Part shown: piece after piece, positions 26,390 to 34,760 of the stretch
How positions within the stretch are numbered: the first letter of the stretch is position 1
Layout: every line of letters starts with the position of its first letter
NCBI GenBank assembly: GCA_017405465.1
Contig: JAFRAJ010000041.1
Location: 1-39,563 of the forward strand
Direction: 5' to 3'
Length of the DNA: 39,563 nt
Source: Oscillospiraceae bacterium
GTDB taxonomy: Bacteria; Bacillota; Clostridia; Oscillospirales; Ruminococcaceae
Program-made: the position numbers and the translations under genes
Notes under the pieces: model-generated
Seen by the model: the letters and a program-made list of their open reading frames with translations, nothing else
Told to the model about the DNA's origin: nothing
Databases searched by the model: none

Positions 26390-27169
26390 ATGTTGAGAGA
26401 TATGGAAGAAAAGAACGATAACCAACTGAATAGTATTACTGTATGTGAGGATTCTGACTCTTCTTCTGAGAATGAAGCAACAGTGGAAAACAAAAGGTGG
26501 AAGAAGCGCGGGACTAAAGCCTTGATGGGACTAGTAGCTCTAGTGGCTTCTGCCAGCGTCGCACTTGCAGGATTCTTCAGCGAACCTGCCGCGCTTTTGG
26601 ACAGAGATATAAAGATACCTTCCCCTCAGGTGGATGTCATGGTCGATGACGATGATGATGAAGGAGACGAGAACCAGCAAAACGAAGAAGAAACCAGCTT
26701 CAGAGAAAAGGCAAAGTCTTTCATACTGAGGATCCCTTGGGCAATTAGAAGTACTGTAGGCGTTGCTATGTGGTCATTGGGATGGGTGATCCTGAAAGTA
26801 CTCTCTGTTTTATGGCTTGGAGTATTATCACCTATAGTAAGCTTCCTGCTTAAGTGCCTGCTGACCTTTGTACTATTCGCGGTTTTGATAGCAGGAGTAC
26901 TTAAACTCCTGTTCCCGTGGCTCAAACTCAGTGATATATTTAATAAGCGGAATATTATTTTTCTCATCATAGTGTCTGTTCTGGTAAATCTGTGCGATCT
27001 GGTTTTGCCTCATTTCTGGGACAATTATAGAAATGTTAGAAATATAGTAGTTTTTTCTGTTTATGTATTAGTGACTCTGATAATTGTTGTTGCAGTTACA
27101 ATACAAGTGCGAAAGTGGAAAAGAGACGGATTTCTGGGGCTTAAGGCAAGAGCAAGAGAGAACGCATGA
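26390..27169 (+). CDS. Unrecognised membrane protein with acidic linker
   Basis: I do not recognise a family. From ATG 26390 the protein has 259 residues: a polar N-terminus rich in Ser/Glu, a hydrophobic helix near 44-62 (ALMGLVALVASASVALAGFF), an acidic segment of consecutive Asp/Glu around 85-97, then about four or five hydrophobic segments (VAMWSLGWVILKVLSVLWL, SFLLKCLLTFVLFAVLIA, IIFLIIVSVLVNLCDLVL, IVVFSVYVLVTLIIVVAV) and a basic tail. The start is ambiguous among TTG 26381, ATG 26390 and ATG 26402; none has a strong ribosome site. It sits 33 bp before the CorA-type gene and could be co-transcribed with it. A membrane or envelope role is all that can be said. Confidence 0.7.
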   Translation: MLRDMEEKNDNQLNSITVCEDSDSSSENEATVENKRWKKRGTKALMGLVALVASASVALAGFFSEPAALLDRDIKIPSPQVDVMVDDDDDEGDENQQNEEETSFREKAKSFILRIPWAIRSTVGVAMWSLGWVILKVLSVLWLGVLSPIVSFLLKCLLTFVLFAVLIAGVLKLLFPWLKLSDIFNKRNIIFLIIVSVLVNLCDLVLPHFWDNYRNVRNIVVFSVYVLVTLIIVVAVTIQVRKWKRDGFLGLKARARENA

Positions 27170-27202
27170 TATTTTAATTCACCTGAAAGGGACAATGAAT
27201 AG

Positions 27203-28144
27203 ATGGTAAAGATCTTTCTGACTGAAAACGGTGCGACCCGGGAGGTGGAGCAGCCCTGCAAGGATTGCTGGATAAGGATGACGAATCCTACTGAGGAAGA
27301 ACTCAGTTGGATAGAAAAAATGTATCAGCTGGAATCCGATGACATAAGGGCAGCGCTGGACGAGGAAGAGAGCTCACGAGTCGAAGTAGAAGATACATAT
27401 ACCATGGTGCTGGTGGACGTTCCGACAGTTGAGGAGAGAAACGGCAAGAGCCGTTATGTCACCATCCCTTTAGCTGTTATCCTTGCCAAGGATGCAATCA
27501 TAACAGTCTGTCTGGAAGAAAGCAGTGTTATGAACATCTTCACAGGACGCCGCGCCGTCGGCTTCAGCACTCACATGAAGACTCGTTTCCTTCTGCAGAT
27601 CCTTTTCCAGAATGCTCAGTTATATATGAGAAACCTCCGTTCAATTAATAAACAGAGTGAAGAGATAGAAAAAGACCTTCAGGCTGCTACTGAGAATGCA
27701 GCGCTCATCGATATGATGGAGCTTGGGAAAAGCCTTCTGTACTTCATGACATCACTTAGATCTCTTCAAGCGGTACTGACAAAGGTGCTCAAGACGGAAT
27801 CCATCAAGAAATATGAGGATGACGAGGAGCTTCTGGAAGATGTAATGGTAGAGAACCGGCAGGCTCTGGAGATGGCTGAGATCTATAACGGGATACTTAA
27901 CGGTATGATGGACGCCTACGCCTCAATCATTTCCAACAATATGAACGTCGTTATGAAATTCCTCGCAGTCGCTACTATCGTCCTTTCTATACCGAATATC
28001 GTTTTTGGTGCTTACGGAATGAACCTGGCGGTAGAAGGAATGCCGCTTGCAAGACTTCCTCACGCTTTCTATATAATCATTGCGCTGTCTGTAGTGCTGA
28101 GCATAATAGTGCTGTTCTACTTCAATCATAAGAAAATGTATTGA
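27203..28144 (+). CDS. CorA-family divalent metal transporter
   Basis: A 313-residue protein with a soluble N-terminal domain (beta-alpha funnel, about 1-240) and two C-terminal helices. The ion-selectivity signature YGMN lies near residues 270-273 at the end of the first helix (FLAVATIVLSIPNIVFGA); the second helix is IIIALSVVLSIIVLFYF, followed by the basic NHKKMY end. The family forms pentamers passing Mg2+, or Co2+/Ni2+. The length and the VPTVEE/ITVCLEES cores match the Firmicute YfjQ-like subgroup. A terminator follows directly at 28154-28190. The gene probably shares a transcript with the unknown membrane protein before it. Confidence 0.88.
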   Translation: MVKIFLTENGATREVEQPCKDCWIRMTNPTEEELSWIEKMYQLESDDIRAALDEEESSRVEVEDTYTMVLVDVPTVEERNGKSRYVTIPLAVILAKDAIITVCLEESSVMNIFTGRRAVGFSTHMKTRFLLQILFQNAQLYMRNLRSINKQSEEIEKDLQAATENAALIDMMELGKSLLYFMTSLRSLQAVLTKVLKTESIKKYEDDEELLEDVMVENRQALEMAEIYNGILNGMMDAYASIISNNMNVVMKFLAVATIVLSIPNIVFGAYGMNLAVEGMPLARLPHAFYIIIALSVVLSIIVLFYFNHKKMY

Positions 28145-28153
28145 TATACCAAA

Positions 28154-28190
28154 ACGGGATCTCAGTAATGAGATCCCGTCGTCGTTTTTT
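28154..28190 (+). terminator. Strong intrinsic terminator after corA
   Basis: ACGGGATCTC (28154-28163) and GAGATCCCGT (28170-28179) form a perfect 10-bp stem with an AGTAAT loop. A run of six T at 28185-28190 follows. Confidence 0.85.
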
Positions 28191-28197
28191 GAAAGAG

Positions 28198-30228
28198 TTA
28201 AAGTAGTTCTCTGTAATATAGTCCTGATGTCCTGGCTTTATCCGTCTTCCTTCCTAGACGGAAATCGTCAAGGACTTTTTTGACTCCTTGCTTATCTTCC
28301 CGTGTAAACCAGAGGAGAGAGAAATCAAAAGCAGAAAGATCTCTTTCAGAAATGTTAAGCGGTACACAGTTTAGCAGAGAAGAGAACTTTCTGTCTGTGC
28401 ATTCAACAGGGAAATCGACATCCATTCTGTCAGTCAGGAGCCCTTTTGAACCACACGCTTTACATCCTATAGAAGCTCTTACTGGACAGTTCCTGAAATG
28501 CATCAGCGGCAGATGACCGTAACTGACGATTCCTCTGGTAATATCACCGCCGATATCAGTAAGCTGTTTCATTGCCAGTTCAAAGGACAGTGTCAGGGCT
28601 TTGAGCCCGAAAGAGGCATAATCGTTCACTGCCTGAGTGTTCGTGATGTTGAGCCCAAAGCCTCCGTATACTTCCAGACCGAGATCCTTTCCCAGTTTTA
28701 TCCCGTAAATATTGTCAGCCCATACAGATGAAATCCCGGTCTTTTTGAGCCTTTCCAGAGAATTACTGAATGCAGCTTCGTCTTCTGGGAATAACGCAGT
28801 CGGCAGCTGCGCTGTAAGAGAAGAGTCAAACCGGTCTATCAGATCTGCTGTTATCTTTCCGGCAGGTATTATTATCCTGCTGAAGTCGGTATTATCCGGG
28901 AGCTGAGAAGGATCATAAAATCTTATCCAGATCTCCGGTGAACCGGAGACTGAATGATGGCTTTTGTGTTCCGGGAACGACCAGTCATGCTTAGGATGAC
29001 TGTATAGTGCTGACCGGGTACTCAGAAGATCATCCAGTGCTTCTCTTCTCATTCTGTTGACTTCAGAAACAGGCATGAACAGCCCGGTCTGAATATCGAT
29101 TAGAGTATCGTTCGTGTAGAACGGAGTTCCGCCAGTTTTAACAAGCTGTTTCTTTACCGTATCTGTGTCAGTTACCTTATTGACGGCTTTTTCAGGAGAT
29201 GTGCTCGCTGATACTGCAATATTACTGCCGTCTGAAACTGAAAGTGTTGCGGAACCTTCAGACATGTAGAACTCCATGCTTACCGGGACTCTTGGCATCT
29301 CGTTTCTGTACGCTGAGGCAATAGATGAGAACACTTTGGAAGAATCGGTGACGTCCTCTTTTGTCCTGTAACCGAACATTTCGGCATCACGTTTTCCTGT
29401 AAGGTAACCGTCTGTGAATCCGCTTCTTGAGAATACTGACCTCAGAGTCTCGATATCATATTCTTCTCCATTCAGTGCCTTCCTGCATGCAGTGACAGCA
29501 GCAGCAACATATTCCGGCCTCTTCATGCGGCCTTCTATCTTAAAAGTGTCTACTCCGGCGGAGACCATTTCCTTGATGTGACTAATTAGAGACATGTCTT
29601 TAAGAGACAGGACGTGATCACAGCCTCCGCATTTCCAGTCAAGCCTGCATGGCTGTGCGCACAGTCCGCGGTTACCGCTGCGGCCGCCAATCATAGAAGA
29701 CAGATAGCAGGCTCCGGAGAGACTCATACAGTGAGCACCATGGATGAAGGCTTCCATAGTGACATCACATGCATCACTGATCATCTTCATCTCTTTCAGA
29801 GTGAGCTCTCTGGCAAGAACAACACTGTCGAATCCCTGATCTTTAAGAAAAAGAGCTCCGTCAATATCGTGCACAGCAGTCTGGGTGGAAGCCAGTCTTT
29901 TGATGGAGGGATATCTGTTTTTGAAGAGATCCAGCACCGCAAAGTCCTGGATTATGACTGCATCTGCTCCTGAAGCTGCTATCATGTCAGCGCTTTTTTC
30001 CAGCATCTCCATCTCGCTGTCAAGAATGAGAGTGTTGACTGTGACGTATACTTCAGTGTTTCTTGCGTGGCAGTAGGACACAGCCTCTGGCAGTGTCTGA
30101 CTGTCGAAATTGGCAGCATTTCTCCTCGCGTTGAAATCCTGAACTCCAAGATATACTGCATCTGCACCGCAACGTACTGCTGCAGTGAGCTGTTCCATTC
30201 CTCCGGCAGGAGCTAATATGCGTGCCAT
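28198..30228 (-). CDS. U32-family protein with DUF3656-like C-terminus (RlhA-like)
   Basis: A 676-residue protein of the U32 'peptidase' group, long form. It starts ILAPAGGMEQLTAAVRCGADAVYLG, has the U32 signature EAFIHGAHCMSLSGAC around residues 160-176, and the cysteine cluster NRGLCAQPCR. The second half carries further cysteines (CPVRASIGCKACG). In E. coli the long U32-DUF3656 protein RlhA hydroxylates C2501 of 23S rRNA with prephenate-dependent chemistry; this gene has the same architecture and size. A GGAGGG site precedes the ATG by a normal distance. It is divergent from a short U32 gene, a common pairing. The rRNA role is by homology; 'protease' annotations are probably misleading. 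Confidence 0.85.
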   Translation of the reverse strand: MARILAPAGGMEQLTAAVRCGADAVYLGVQDFNARRNAANFDSQTLPEAVSYCHARNTEVYVTVNTLILDSEMEMLEKSADMIAASGADAVIIQDFAVLDLFKNRYPSIKRLASTQTAVHDIDGALFLKDQGFDSVVLARELTLKEMKMISDACDVTMEAFIHGAHCMSLSGACYLSSMIGGRSGNRGLCAQPCRLDWKCGGCDHVLSLKDMSLISHIKEMVSAGVDTFKIEGRMKRPEYVAAAVTACRKALNGEEYDIETLRSVFSRSGFTDGYLTGKRDAEMFGYRTKEDVTDSSKVFSSIASAYRNEMPRVPVSMEFYMSEGSATLSVSDGSNIAVSASTSPEKAVNKVTDTDTVKKQLVKTGGTPFYTNDTLIDIQTGLFMPVSEVNRMRREALDDLLSTRSALYSHPKHDWSFPEHKSHHSVSGSPEIWIRFYDPSQLPDNTDFSRIIIPAGKITADLIDRFDSSLTAQLPTALFPEDEAAFSNSLERLKKTGISSVWADNIYGIKLGKDLGLEVYGGFGLNITNTQAVNDYASFGLKALTLSFELAMKQLTDIGGDITRGIVSYGHLPLMHFRNCPVRASIGCKACGSKGLLTDRMDVDFPVECTDRKFSSLLNCVPLNISERDLSAFDFSLLWFTREDKQGVKKVLDDFRLGRKTDKARTSGLYYRELL

Positions 30229-30263
30229 GAGATCCCTCCGTAGTAGTTGTTTTCCAAGATTGG

Positions 30264-30313
30264 ATTATACCATATGCTGTTCATTTCTTTTTAACAGTGT
30301 TCTTTGGTACAAT
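30264..30313. promoter_or_regulatory. Divergent promoter region between the two U32 genes
   Basis: A TATAAT on the minus strand (30264-30269) and TACAAT on the plus strand (30308-30313) face away from each other across the 125-bp gap. Their -35 boxes are weak. A short inverted pair, CTGTT ... AACAG, lies between them. Confidence 0.35.
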
Positions 30314-30353
30314 ATGTGAGTTGCAACATGCTTCTTTGAAAGGTTATGGATCT

Positions 30354-31577
30354 ATGAGAAAACTGGAAGTCCTTTCGCCGGCAGGCGATATGGATAGATT
30401 CAAAATGGCAGTGAGATACGGTGCTGATGCCGTATATCTTGCAGGAAAATCGTTTGGAATGAGATCAGCAGCAGGCAATTTCTCAGATGAAGAACTGAGA
30501 GAAGTGCTGAGCCTTGCTCATGCCAATGGTGTGAGAGTCTATGTTACATGCAACACTGTTCCCACAGAAGATGAGATCGGTTCGATACCTGTATTCTTGG
30601 AACTGCTGGAAGATGTCGGCGCTGACGGTGTAATCGTCACTGATATCGGAGTTATGGGAATGTGCAGGAGATATGCCCCGCATGTTGAGATACATGTCAG
30701 CACACAGGCAGGGGTCATGAACAGTGCTACAGCGAATGCGTTTTATGATCTTGGCGCGAAAAGAGCTGTGCTCGCAAGAGAGATGTCGCTTAAGGACATA
30801 GAAAAACTGCGGAAAGAGATACCTTCCGATATGGATATAGAGGCATTCTGCCATGGTGCTATGTGCGTTTCTTTCTCTGGAAGATGTCTTCTCTCAAATT
30901 ACATGACAGGAAGAGATGCCAACAGAGGAGAATGCGCGCAGCCCTGCCGCTGGAAGTATTACCTCATGGAAGAGAAGAGACCAGGCCAGTATATGCAGAT
31001 CTTTGAAGACAACGGTACCTTCATACTGAATTCCAGAGATATGTGCATGATAGATCATGTCAAGGAGATGTATGACGCCGGTATCAGCAGCATAAAGATC
31101 GAGGGCAGGACGAAGTCTTCGTACTATGTTGCATCTGTCACTGCCGCGTACCGCAATGCAGTAGATGCTGCAATGCAGGGAAGAGAACTTCCTGAGATCT
31201 GGAGAGAAGAAGTGGACAAAGTCAGTCACAGAGAGTATTCCACCGGATTCTATTTCGGATATCCGGGGCAGTACACCAGCAACTCGGATTATATGTCTTC
31301 CTACGATGTGATCGCCGTGATAGACAGCTGTAATAAAGAAGGCGATGCAGTCATGCATCAGCGCAACAGGTTCTTCCCGGGAGATGAAGTCGAACTTCTT
31401 ATGCCGCGCAGAGAACCGGTCTCTTTCCGCATTGGGGAGATGACGGATTGCGAAGGGATGCCTGTAGAAGCAGCGCGTCATCCGGATATGGAGCTTCACA
31501 CGAAACTCCCTGTCGAAGCTCCGGAGGGAAGTTTCCTCAGGAAAAGAAGGGAAGAGGACGACCGCATCAGGGGATGA
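30354..31577 (+). CDS. U32-family protein, short form (TrhP/YegQ-like tRNA hydroxylation)
   Basis: A 407-residue U32 protein: LEVLSPAGDMDRFKMAVRYG start, signature EAFCHGAMCVSFSGRCLLSN, cysteine cluster NRGECAQPCRW, then LNSRDMCMIDHVKEM and the IKIEGRTKSSYYVASVT block of the YegQ/TrhP type. E. coli TrhP and Bacillus homologues make 5-hydroxyuridine at tRNA position 34. ATG 30354 is preferred over the upstream frame opening at 30297, because the protein then begins in the family manner. It is divergent to the long U32 gene, suggesting a combined RNA-hydroxylation locus. A modest hairpin follows at 31592. Confidence 0.85.
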   Translation: MRKLEVLSPAGDMDRFKMAVRYGADAVYLAGKSFGMRSAAGNFSDEELREVLSLAHANGVRVYVTCNTVPTEDEIGSIPVFLELLEDVGADGVIVTDIGVMGMCRRYAPHVEIHVSTQAGVMNSATANAFYDLGAKRAVLAREMSLKDIEKLRKEIPSDMDIEAFCHGAMCVSFSGRCLLSNYMTGRDANRGECAQPCRWKYYLMEEKRPGQYMQIFEDNGTFILNSRDMCMIDHVKEMYDAGISSIKIEGRTKSSYYVASVTAAYRNAVDAAMQGRELPEIWREEVDKVSHREYSTGFYFGYPGQYTSNSDYMSSYDVIAVIDSCNKEGDAVMHQRNRFFPGDEVELLMPRREPVSFRIGEMTDCEGMPVEAARHPDMELHTKLPVEAPEGSFLRKRREEDDRIRG

Positions 31578-31591
31578 TCCTGAAAAAAGAA

Positions 31592-31630
31592 AAGACCGCG
31601 AAAGCGATCTTGAATATTCTTGATATTTTG
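31592..31630. terminator. Short hairpin between convergent trhP-like and barstar genes
   Basis: AAGACCGC (31592-31599) and GCGATCTT (31604-31611) close on a GAAA tetraloop with one C-A mismatch, followed by a T-rich stretch (TTCTTGATATTTT). It is a plausible terminator for the plus-strand gene and may serve the minus strand too. Confidence 0.4.
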
Positions 31631-31640
31631 ATTGCCTGAT

Positions 31641-31925
31641 TCATTCAGAATCTGTTTCTCGGAAAATCAGCGAAAGATGCCGGTTCTCGAACGCCGCACG
31701 GTGAAAGACTGCCAGTGTCCTCTCTGCGTAGTCACCGAGATTATCAAAAAGGTCAGAAAGACGGAATATCTCTATCTCACTGTCTTCTCTCATATCGGTA
31801 AGGCAGTCCATTAGTGCATCGAGATTCCTGCCATAGTAGTCAGGAAACTCAAGATCTTTTTTCAGATGATAGTGAAGGGCTTCCTTTGTATATATGTTTC
31901 CGAGATCAACTTTATAATTCTTCAT
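31641..31925 (-). CDS. Barstar-family ribonuclease inhibitor (immunity protein)
   Basis: A 94-residue cytoplasmic protein that matches barstar along its length. The inhibitor helix FPDYYGRNLDALMDCLTD retains the two aspartates equivalent to barstar Asp35 and Asp39, which fill the RNase active site. Trp38 is replaced by Met, and the position of barstar Glu76 is Arg (AVFHRAAF). It lies six bases after the ribonuclease gene and has GGGGAGGAA as ribosome site inside the end of that gene, so the pair is translated together. It protects the producing cell from its own barnase-type enzyme. Confidence 0.9.
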   Translation of the reverse strand: MKNYKVDLGNIYTKEALHYHLKKDLEFPDYYGRNLDALMDCLTDMREDSEIEIFRLSDLFDNLGDYAERTLAVFHRAAFENRHLSLIFRETDSE

Positions 31926-31931
31926 TTAAGG

Positions 31932-32573
31932 TCATTCCTCCCCATAAAGCAGCTGGAACGTCTCATAATGATCAGATGTATAGTATATAAGTCCGTCATC
32001 TGAATATATTATCCTTTTTGCTCCTCTGGATTTCTTACCGAGAGTATCTATATCACATTCATAGTACTTTCTTCCGTTCTTCTCGGGGAGTTTTTTCTCG
32101 TTATTATAAAACCTGGAACCGCCTATACATTTGCCTGGAGCGTATCTTTCCAATGAGCCTCCGCTCCATCCAAGTTTTTCTGCTTCATTCTTAGTGATAT
32201 AGTTGTCAGGCAACCTGCCATACAGGTGGATGAAAAGAGCGACATCTTCCTTTGAATCGTACGTTCCGTGTTCATCCAGCTGCGTTTCTGTTCCGTCATT
32301 CGGGGAAGGATCAGTATCGGGAGTTAGCGGCTGAGGATCTGGTACAGGATCGGGGGCATCTATGGGATCAGTGATCTCAGGACCCGGGTCGGGTACGACA
32401 GGAACATCAGTATCTCCAAAGAATTGAACATAGGAAGTGTATATCAGAAGTATTGCCACCAGTACAGAAAAAACTTTCTTTGCTGCAGCTTTAAGGCCCG
32501 TGTCTTTGGCCAGCAGGGAAAGAGATAGAGAGGCAAGAGAGGCTATTATAAGGAAAATGAGGACAAGATCCAT
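31932..32573 (-). CDS. Membrane-tethered barnase-type ribonuclease
   Basis: A 213-residue protein. Two hydrophobic helices (about 1-21 and 34-52) enclose a lysine-rich loop (AKDTGLKAAAKK), then a 45-residue Asp/Pro/Thr linker, then a barnase domain (about 100-211). The RNase core is nearly textbook: LPDNYITKNEAEKLGW, GKCIGGSRFYNN, with Glu172 (barnase Glu73), Arg183 and Arg187 (Arg83, Arg87) and His202 (His102) all kept. By the positive-inside rule the loop is cytoplasmic, placing both ends, and thus the RNase, outside. Classic barnases have a cleaved signal peptide, so the tether and stalk are unusual. The GGGAG site and ATG 32573 fit. The barstar gene follows. A contact-dependent or extracellular-RNA role is inference. 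Confidence 0.88.
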   Translation of the reverse strand: MDLVLIFLIIASLASLSLSLLAKDTGLKAAAKKVFSVLVAILLIYTSYVQFFGDTDVPVVPDPGPEITDPIDAPDPVPDPQPLTPDTDPSPNDGTETQLDEHGTYDSKEDVALFIHLYGRLPDNYITKNEAEKLGWSGGSLERYAPGKCIGGSRFYNNEKKLPEKNGRKYYECDIDTLGKKSRGAKRIIYSDDGLIYYTSDHYETFQLLYGEE

Positions 32574-32616
32574 TGCTGATCGCTCCCAATTTGTTTCTTG
32601 TTGTTATTTTAGCTAA

Positions 32617-32644
32617 TTGCAGTTCTGATGACAATTCATATAGT
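32617..32644 (+). promoter_or_regulatory. Candidate promoter of the VanZ-PflX-C_GCAxxG operon
   Basis: TTGCAG (32617-32622) and TATAGT (32639-32644) are separated by 16 bp, about 40 bp before the TTG start of the VanZ gene. Confidence 0.4.
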
Positions 32645-32683
32645 ATAACTGCCATAAGATGATAAGTTCTGGAGGTCGGATGA

Positions 32684-33151
32684 TTGAAAAAGAAATTGCT
32701 CATTATACTTCTCGTCATTACATTGGCTCTGATCTGGGGACAGTCAGTATTGGACAGAGATCAGTCTACAAAAGAGAGCAGCTGGATATTTGAGAAACTC
32801 GAAATTGTAATGAGATTTATCGTTGGACCTGAACTTGCAAATGAAAGACTGCTCAGGAAGATGGCTCACTTCGGAGAGTTCTTTCTGCTCAGTGCAGAAG
32901 CTACGATCCTCTGCATACTTCTTGGTGAGAAAACGATTAAAGGAATCATAACGGTATTTATGCTCAGTAATTTTTGCGCTTTGTTGGACGAGACTATTCA
33001 GATCTTTTCTAACAGAGGCTCAGCAGTATCAGATGTATGGATCGATACAGCTGGAGCAGTTTCCGGAATAATATTTGTTCTATATATAGTTGCTGTCATC
33101 AGTTCGATCAGAGAGGAGCGCAGCTGCAGGGAGAAACATATCGATACATGA
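32684..33151 (+). CDS. VanZ-family membrane protein
   Basis: A 155-residue protein with four hydrophobic helices. VanZ-type features are the first helix followed by WGQSVLDRDQST, the loop RKMAHFGEFFLLSAEA with the conserved KxxHxxEF motif, then LLDETIQIFSNRGSAVSDVWIDTAGA, ending in the last helix. VanZ of enterococci gives low-level teicoplanin resistance, but most homologues have unknown envelope roles, so no resistance should be inferred. Translation begins at TTG 32684 behind a strong GGAGG (32671-32675); the nearby ATG 32680 is out of frame. The stop overlaps the radical SAM gene start. Confidence 0.85.
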   Translation: MKKKLLIILLVITLALIWGQSVLDRDQSTKESSWIFEKLEIVMRFIVGPELANERLLRKMAHFGEFFLLSAEATILCILLGEKTIKGIITVFMLSNFCALLDETIQIFSNRGSAVSDVWIDTAGAVSGIIFVLYIVAVISSIREERSCREKHIDT

Positions 33152-34059
33152 ACGATATACAGGAATATAAAAGTGTTTGTGCACTGTGTCCCAGAAGGTG
33201 TGGAGCGGACAGATCAGACAGATCGTCCGGATTTTGCGGTGTATCTGATGTTTTAACAGTTGCCAGAGCTGCTCTTCATTACTGGGAAGAACCATGCATA
33301 TCAGGGGAGAATGGGTCTGGGACAGTGTTTTTCAGCGGATGCACGCTGAGATGTGTGTTTTGTCAGAACAGAGCTATATCAAGAGGGAAAGCGGGGAAAC
33401 ATATCTCAGAAGACAGACTCACTGAGATATTTCTGGAACTGCAGAAAAAAGGTGCCCATAACATAAATCTGGTGACGCCGGATCATTACTGCAGGGCGAT
33501 AAAGCGCTCCCTTAATAAAGCCAGAGAAAAAGGACTCAGGATACCTGTTGTGACCAACACTGGAGGGTATCTGTCCAAAGAACAGTACGATATCCTCAAA
33601 GAATATACAGATATCTGGCTCTCGGATCTAAAATATATGGATAAGGAATTGGCACTGAGATATTCCGGTGCTTCTGATTACCCGGATGTTGCAAAAGCTG
33701 CTCTGGATCTAATGGTCAGAGATACCGGAATACCTCTGTATGACGAGCAGGGAATGATGAAAAGAGGGGTAATCGTACGCGTCCTTCTCCTTCCCGGACA
33801 GACAGAAGATGCCAAGCATATAGTGAAGTACCTCTGGGACAGTTACGGCGATACGATCGTGATATCTCTGATGAATCAGTACACACCTCCTTCTGAAGGC
33901 CTTCCGGAATATCCTGAACTTATGAGAACCGTAACAGATGAAGAATATGATGAACTAGTAGATTACGCTTTGGATCTCGGTATAGAGAATGCATATATAC
34001 AGGAAGGTGGAACACAGGAAGAGAGCTTCATTCCTCCGTTCGATCTGGAAGGAGTATAG
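33148..34059 (+). CDS. PflX-like radical SAM Fe-S protein
   Basis: A 303-residue cytoplasmic enzyme. The N-terminus has an extra cysteine set, CALCPRRCGADR and GFCG, and is followed by the radical SAM motif CTLRCVFC in FFSGCTLRCVFCQN (CxxxCxxC). NLVTPDHY, PVVTNTGGY, DIWLSDLKYMD and the late NQYTPPSEGLPEYPEL match the COG1313/PflX group, related to pyruvate-formate-lyase activating enzymes. The substrate of this group is not established. ATG 33148 overlaps the VanZ stop (ATGA) and is preferred over an upstream extension. The C_GCAxxG_C_C gene follows after two bases. Confidence 0.88.
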   Translation: MNDIQEYKSVCALCPRRCGADRSDRSSGFCGVSDVLTVARAALHYWEEPCISGENGSGTVFFSGCTLRCVFCQNRAISRGKAGKHISEDRLTEIFLELQKKGAHNINLVTPDHYCRAIKRSLNKAREKGLRIPVVTNTGGYLSKEQYDILKEYTDIWLSDLKYMDKELALRYSGASDYPDVAKAALDLMVRDTGIPLYDEQGMMKRGVIVRVLLLPGQTEDAKHIVKYLWDSYGDTIVISLMNQYTPPSEGLPEYPELMRTVTDEEYDELVDYALDLGIENAYIQEGGTQEESFIPPFDLEGV

Positions 34060-34061
34060 TC

Positions 34062-34529
34062 ATGATGGATTATGACGCAGGAACAGCAGCAAGAGACAAT
34101 TTCTATGAGGGATTCAACTGCTCTCAGTCTGTTTATATGGCATTAGCTCCGCTCTTAGGTATAGACAGGATGTCAGCTGCGAGAACTGCTGCTTTCCTTG
34201 GCGGAGGAGTATGCAGGACGAGAGAGATGTGCGGAGCTGTTCTTGGAATGCTGATGGCATGCGGAGACGCAGACGGAAACACTGAAGGCGCTGATCAGGA
34301 GAAAAAAGGGAAAAACTATCTCGACGGACGCGCATTGATGCAGCAGTTCCGTGATGAATTCGGTTCTCTTACCTGCAGAGAGCTTCTTGGGATAGATCCG
34401 GCTAAAAAGGAATCAGCAGAACCGGAAGCAAGGACGGAAGACTATTATCGAAAGAGACCATGCAGCAGATTCATAGAATTTGCTGCAAGATCCGGGCAGC
34501 AATTTATCTTATCTAAAAGTGATTTTTGA
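34062..34529 (+). CDS. C_GCAxxG_C_C-family redox protein
   Basis: A 155-residue cytoplasmic protein with the spaced cysteines that name the family: NCSQSVY, GGGVCRTREMCGAVLGMLMACG, LTCREL and RPCSRFI. It reads as a small, probably metal- or disulfide-using protein often found next to redox or electron-transfer genes in anaerobes; no reaction is established. It has a GGAG site seven bases before the ATG and lies two bases after the radical SAM gene. That suggests a linked role, for example electron supply, or it may simply be operon company. Confidence 0.85.
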   Translation: MMDYDAGTAARDNFYEGFNCSQSVYMALAPLLGIDRMSAARTAAFLGGGVCRTREMCGAVLGMLMACGDADGNTEGADQEKKGKNYLDGRALMQQFRDEFGSLTCRELLGIDPAKKESAEPEARTEDYYRKRPCSRFIEFAARSGQQFILSKSDF

Positions 34530-34760
34530 TCTGAAAATATAATGGTTAGAATCTCCTCACTTAAATGAACATATATTTCTGTTTTCTGTAAGGAATATCT
34601 CCAAATCGAAGTATATAGAATCGAATTTAATGAGGATGTACTGCAGAATCGAAAAAGTGTATTTGCAAGCATAACAGATCGATCTGATTTAAGTCAGAAA
34701 AGTTGAATAAACAGAAAAATATCATGGTTAAGTGTATTTCCATATTTTGGGAGAGTAACT

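Noticed and set aside
32684..33151. Teicoplanin resistance determinant
   Set aside because: VanZ-family proteins are widespread without a resistance role, and no other van genes are present.
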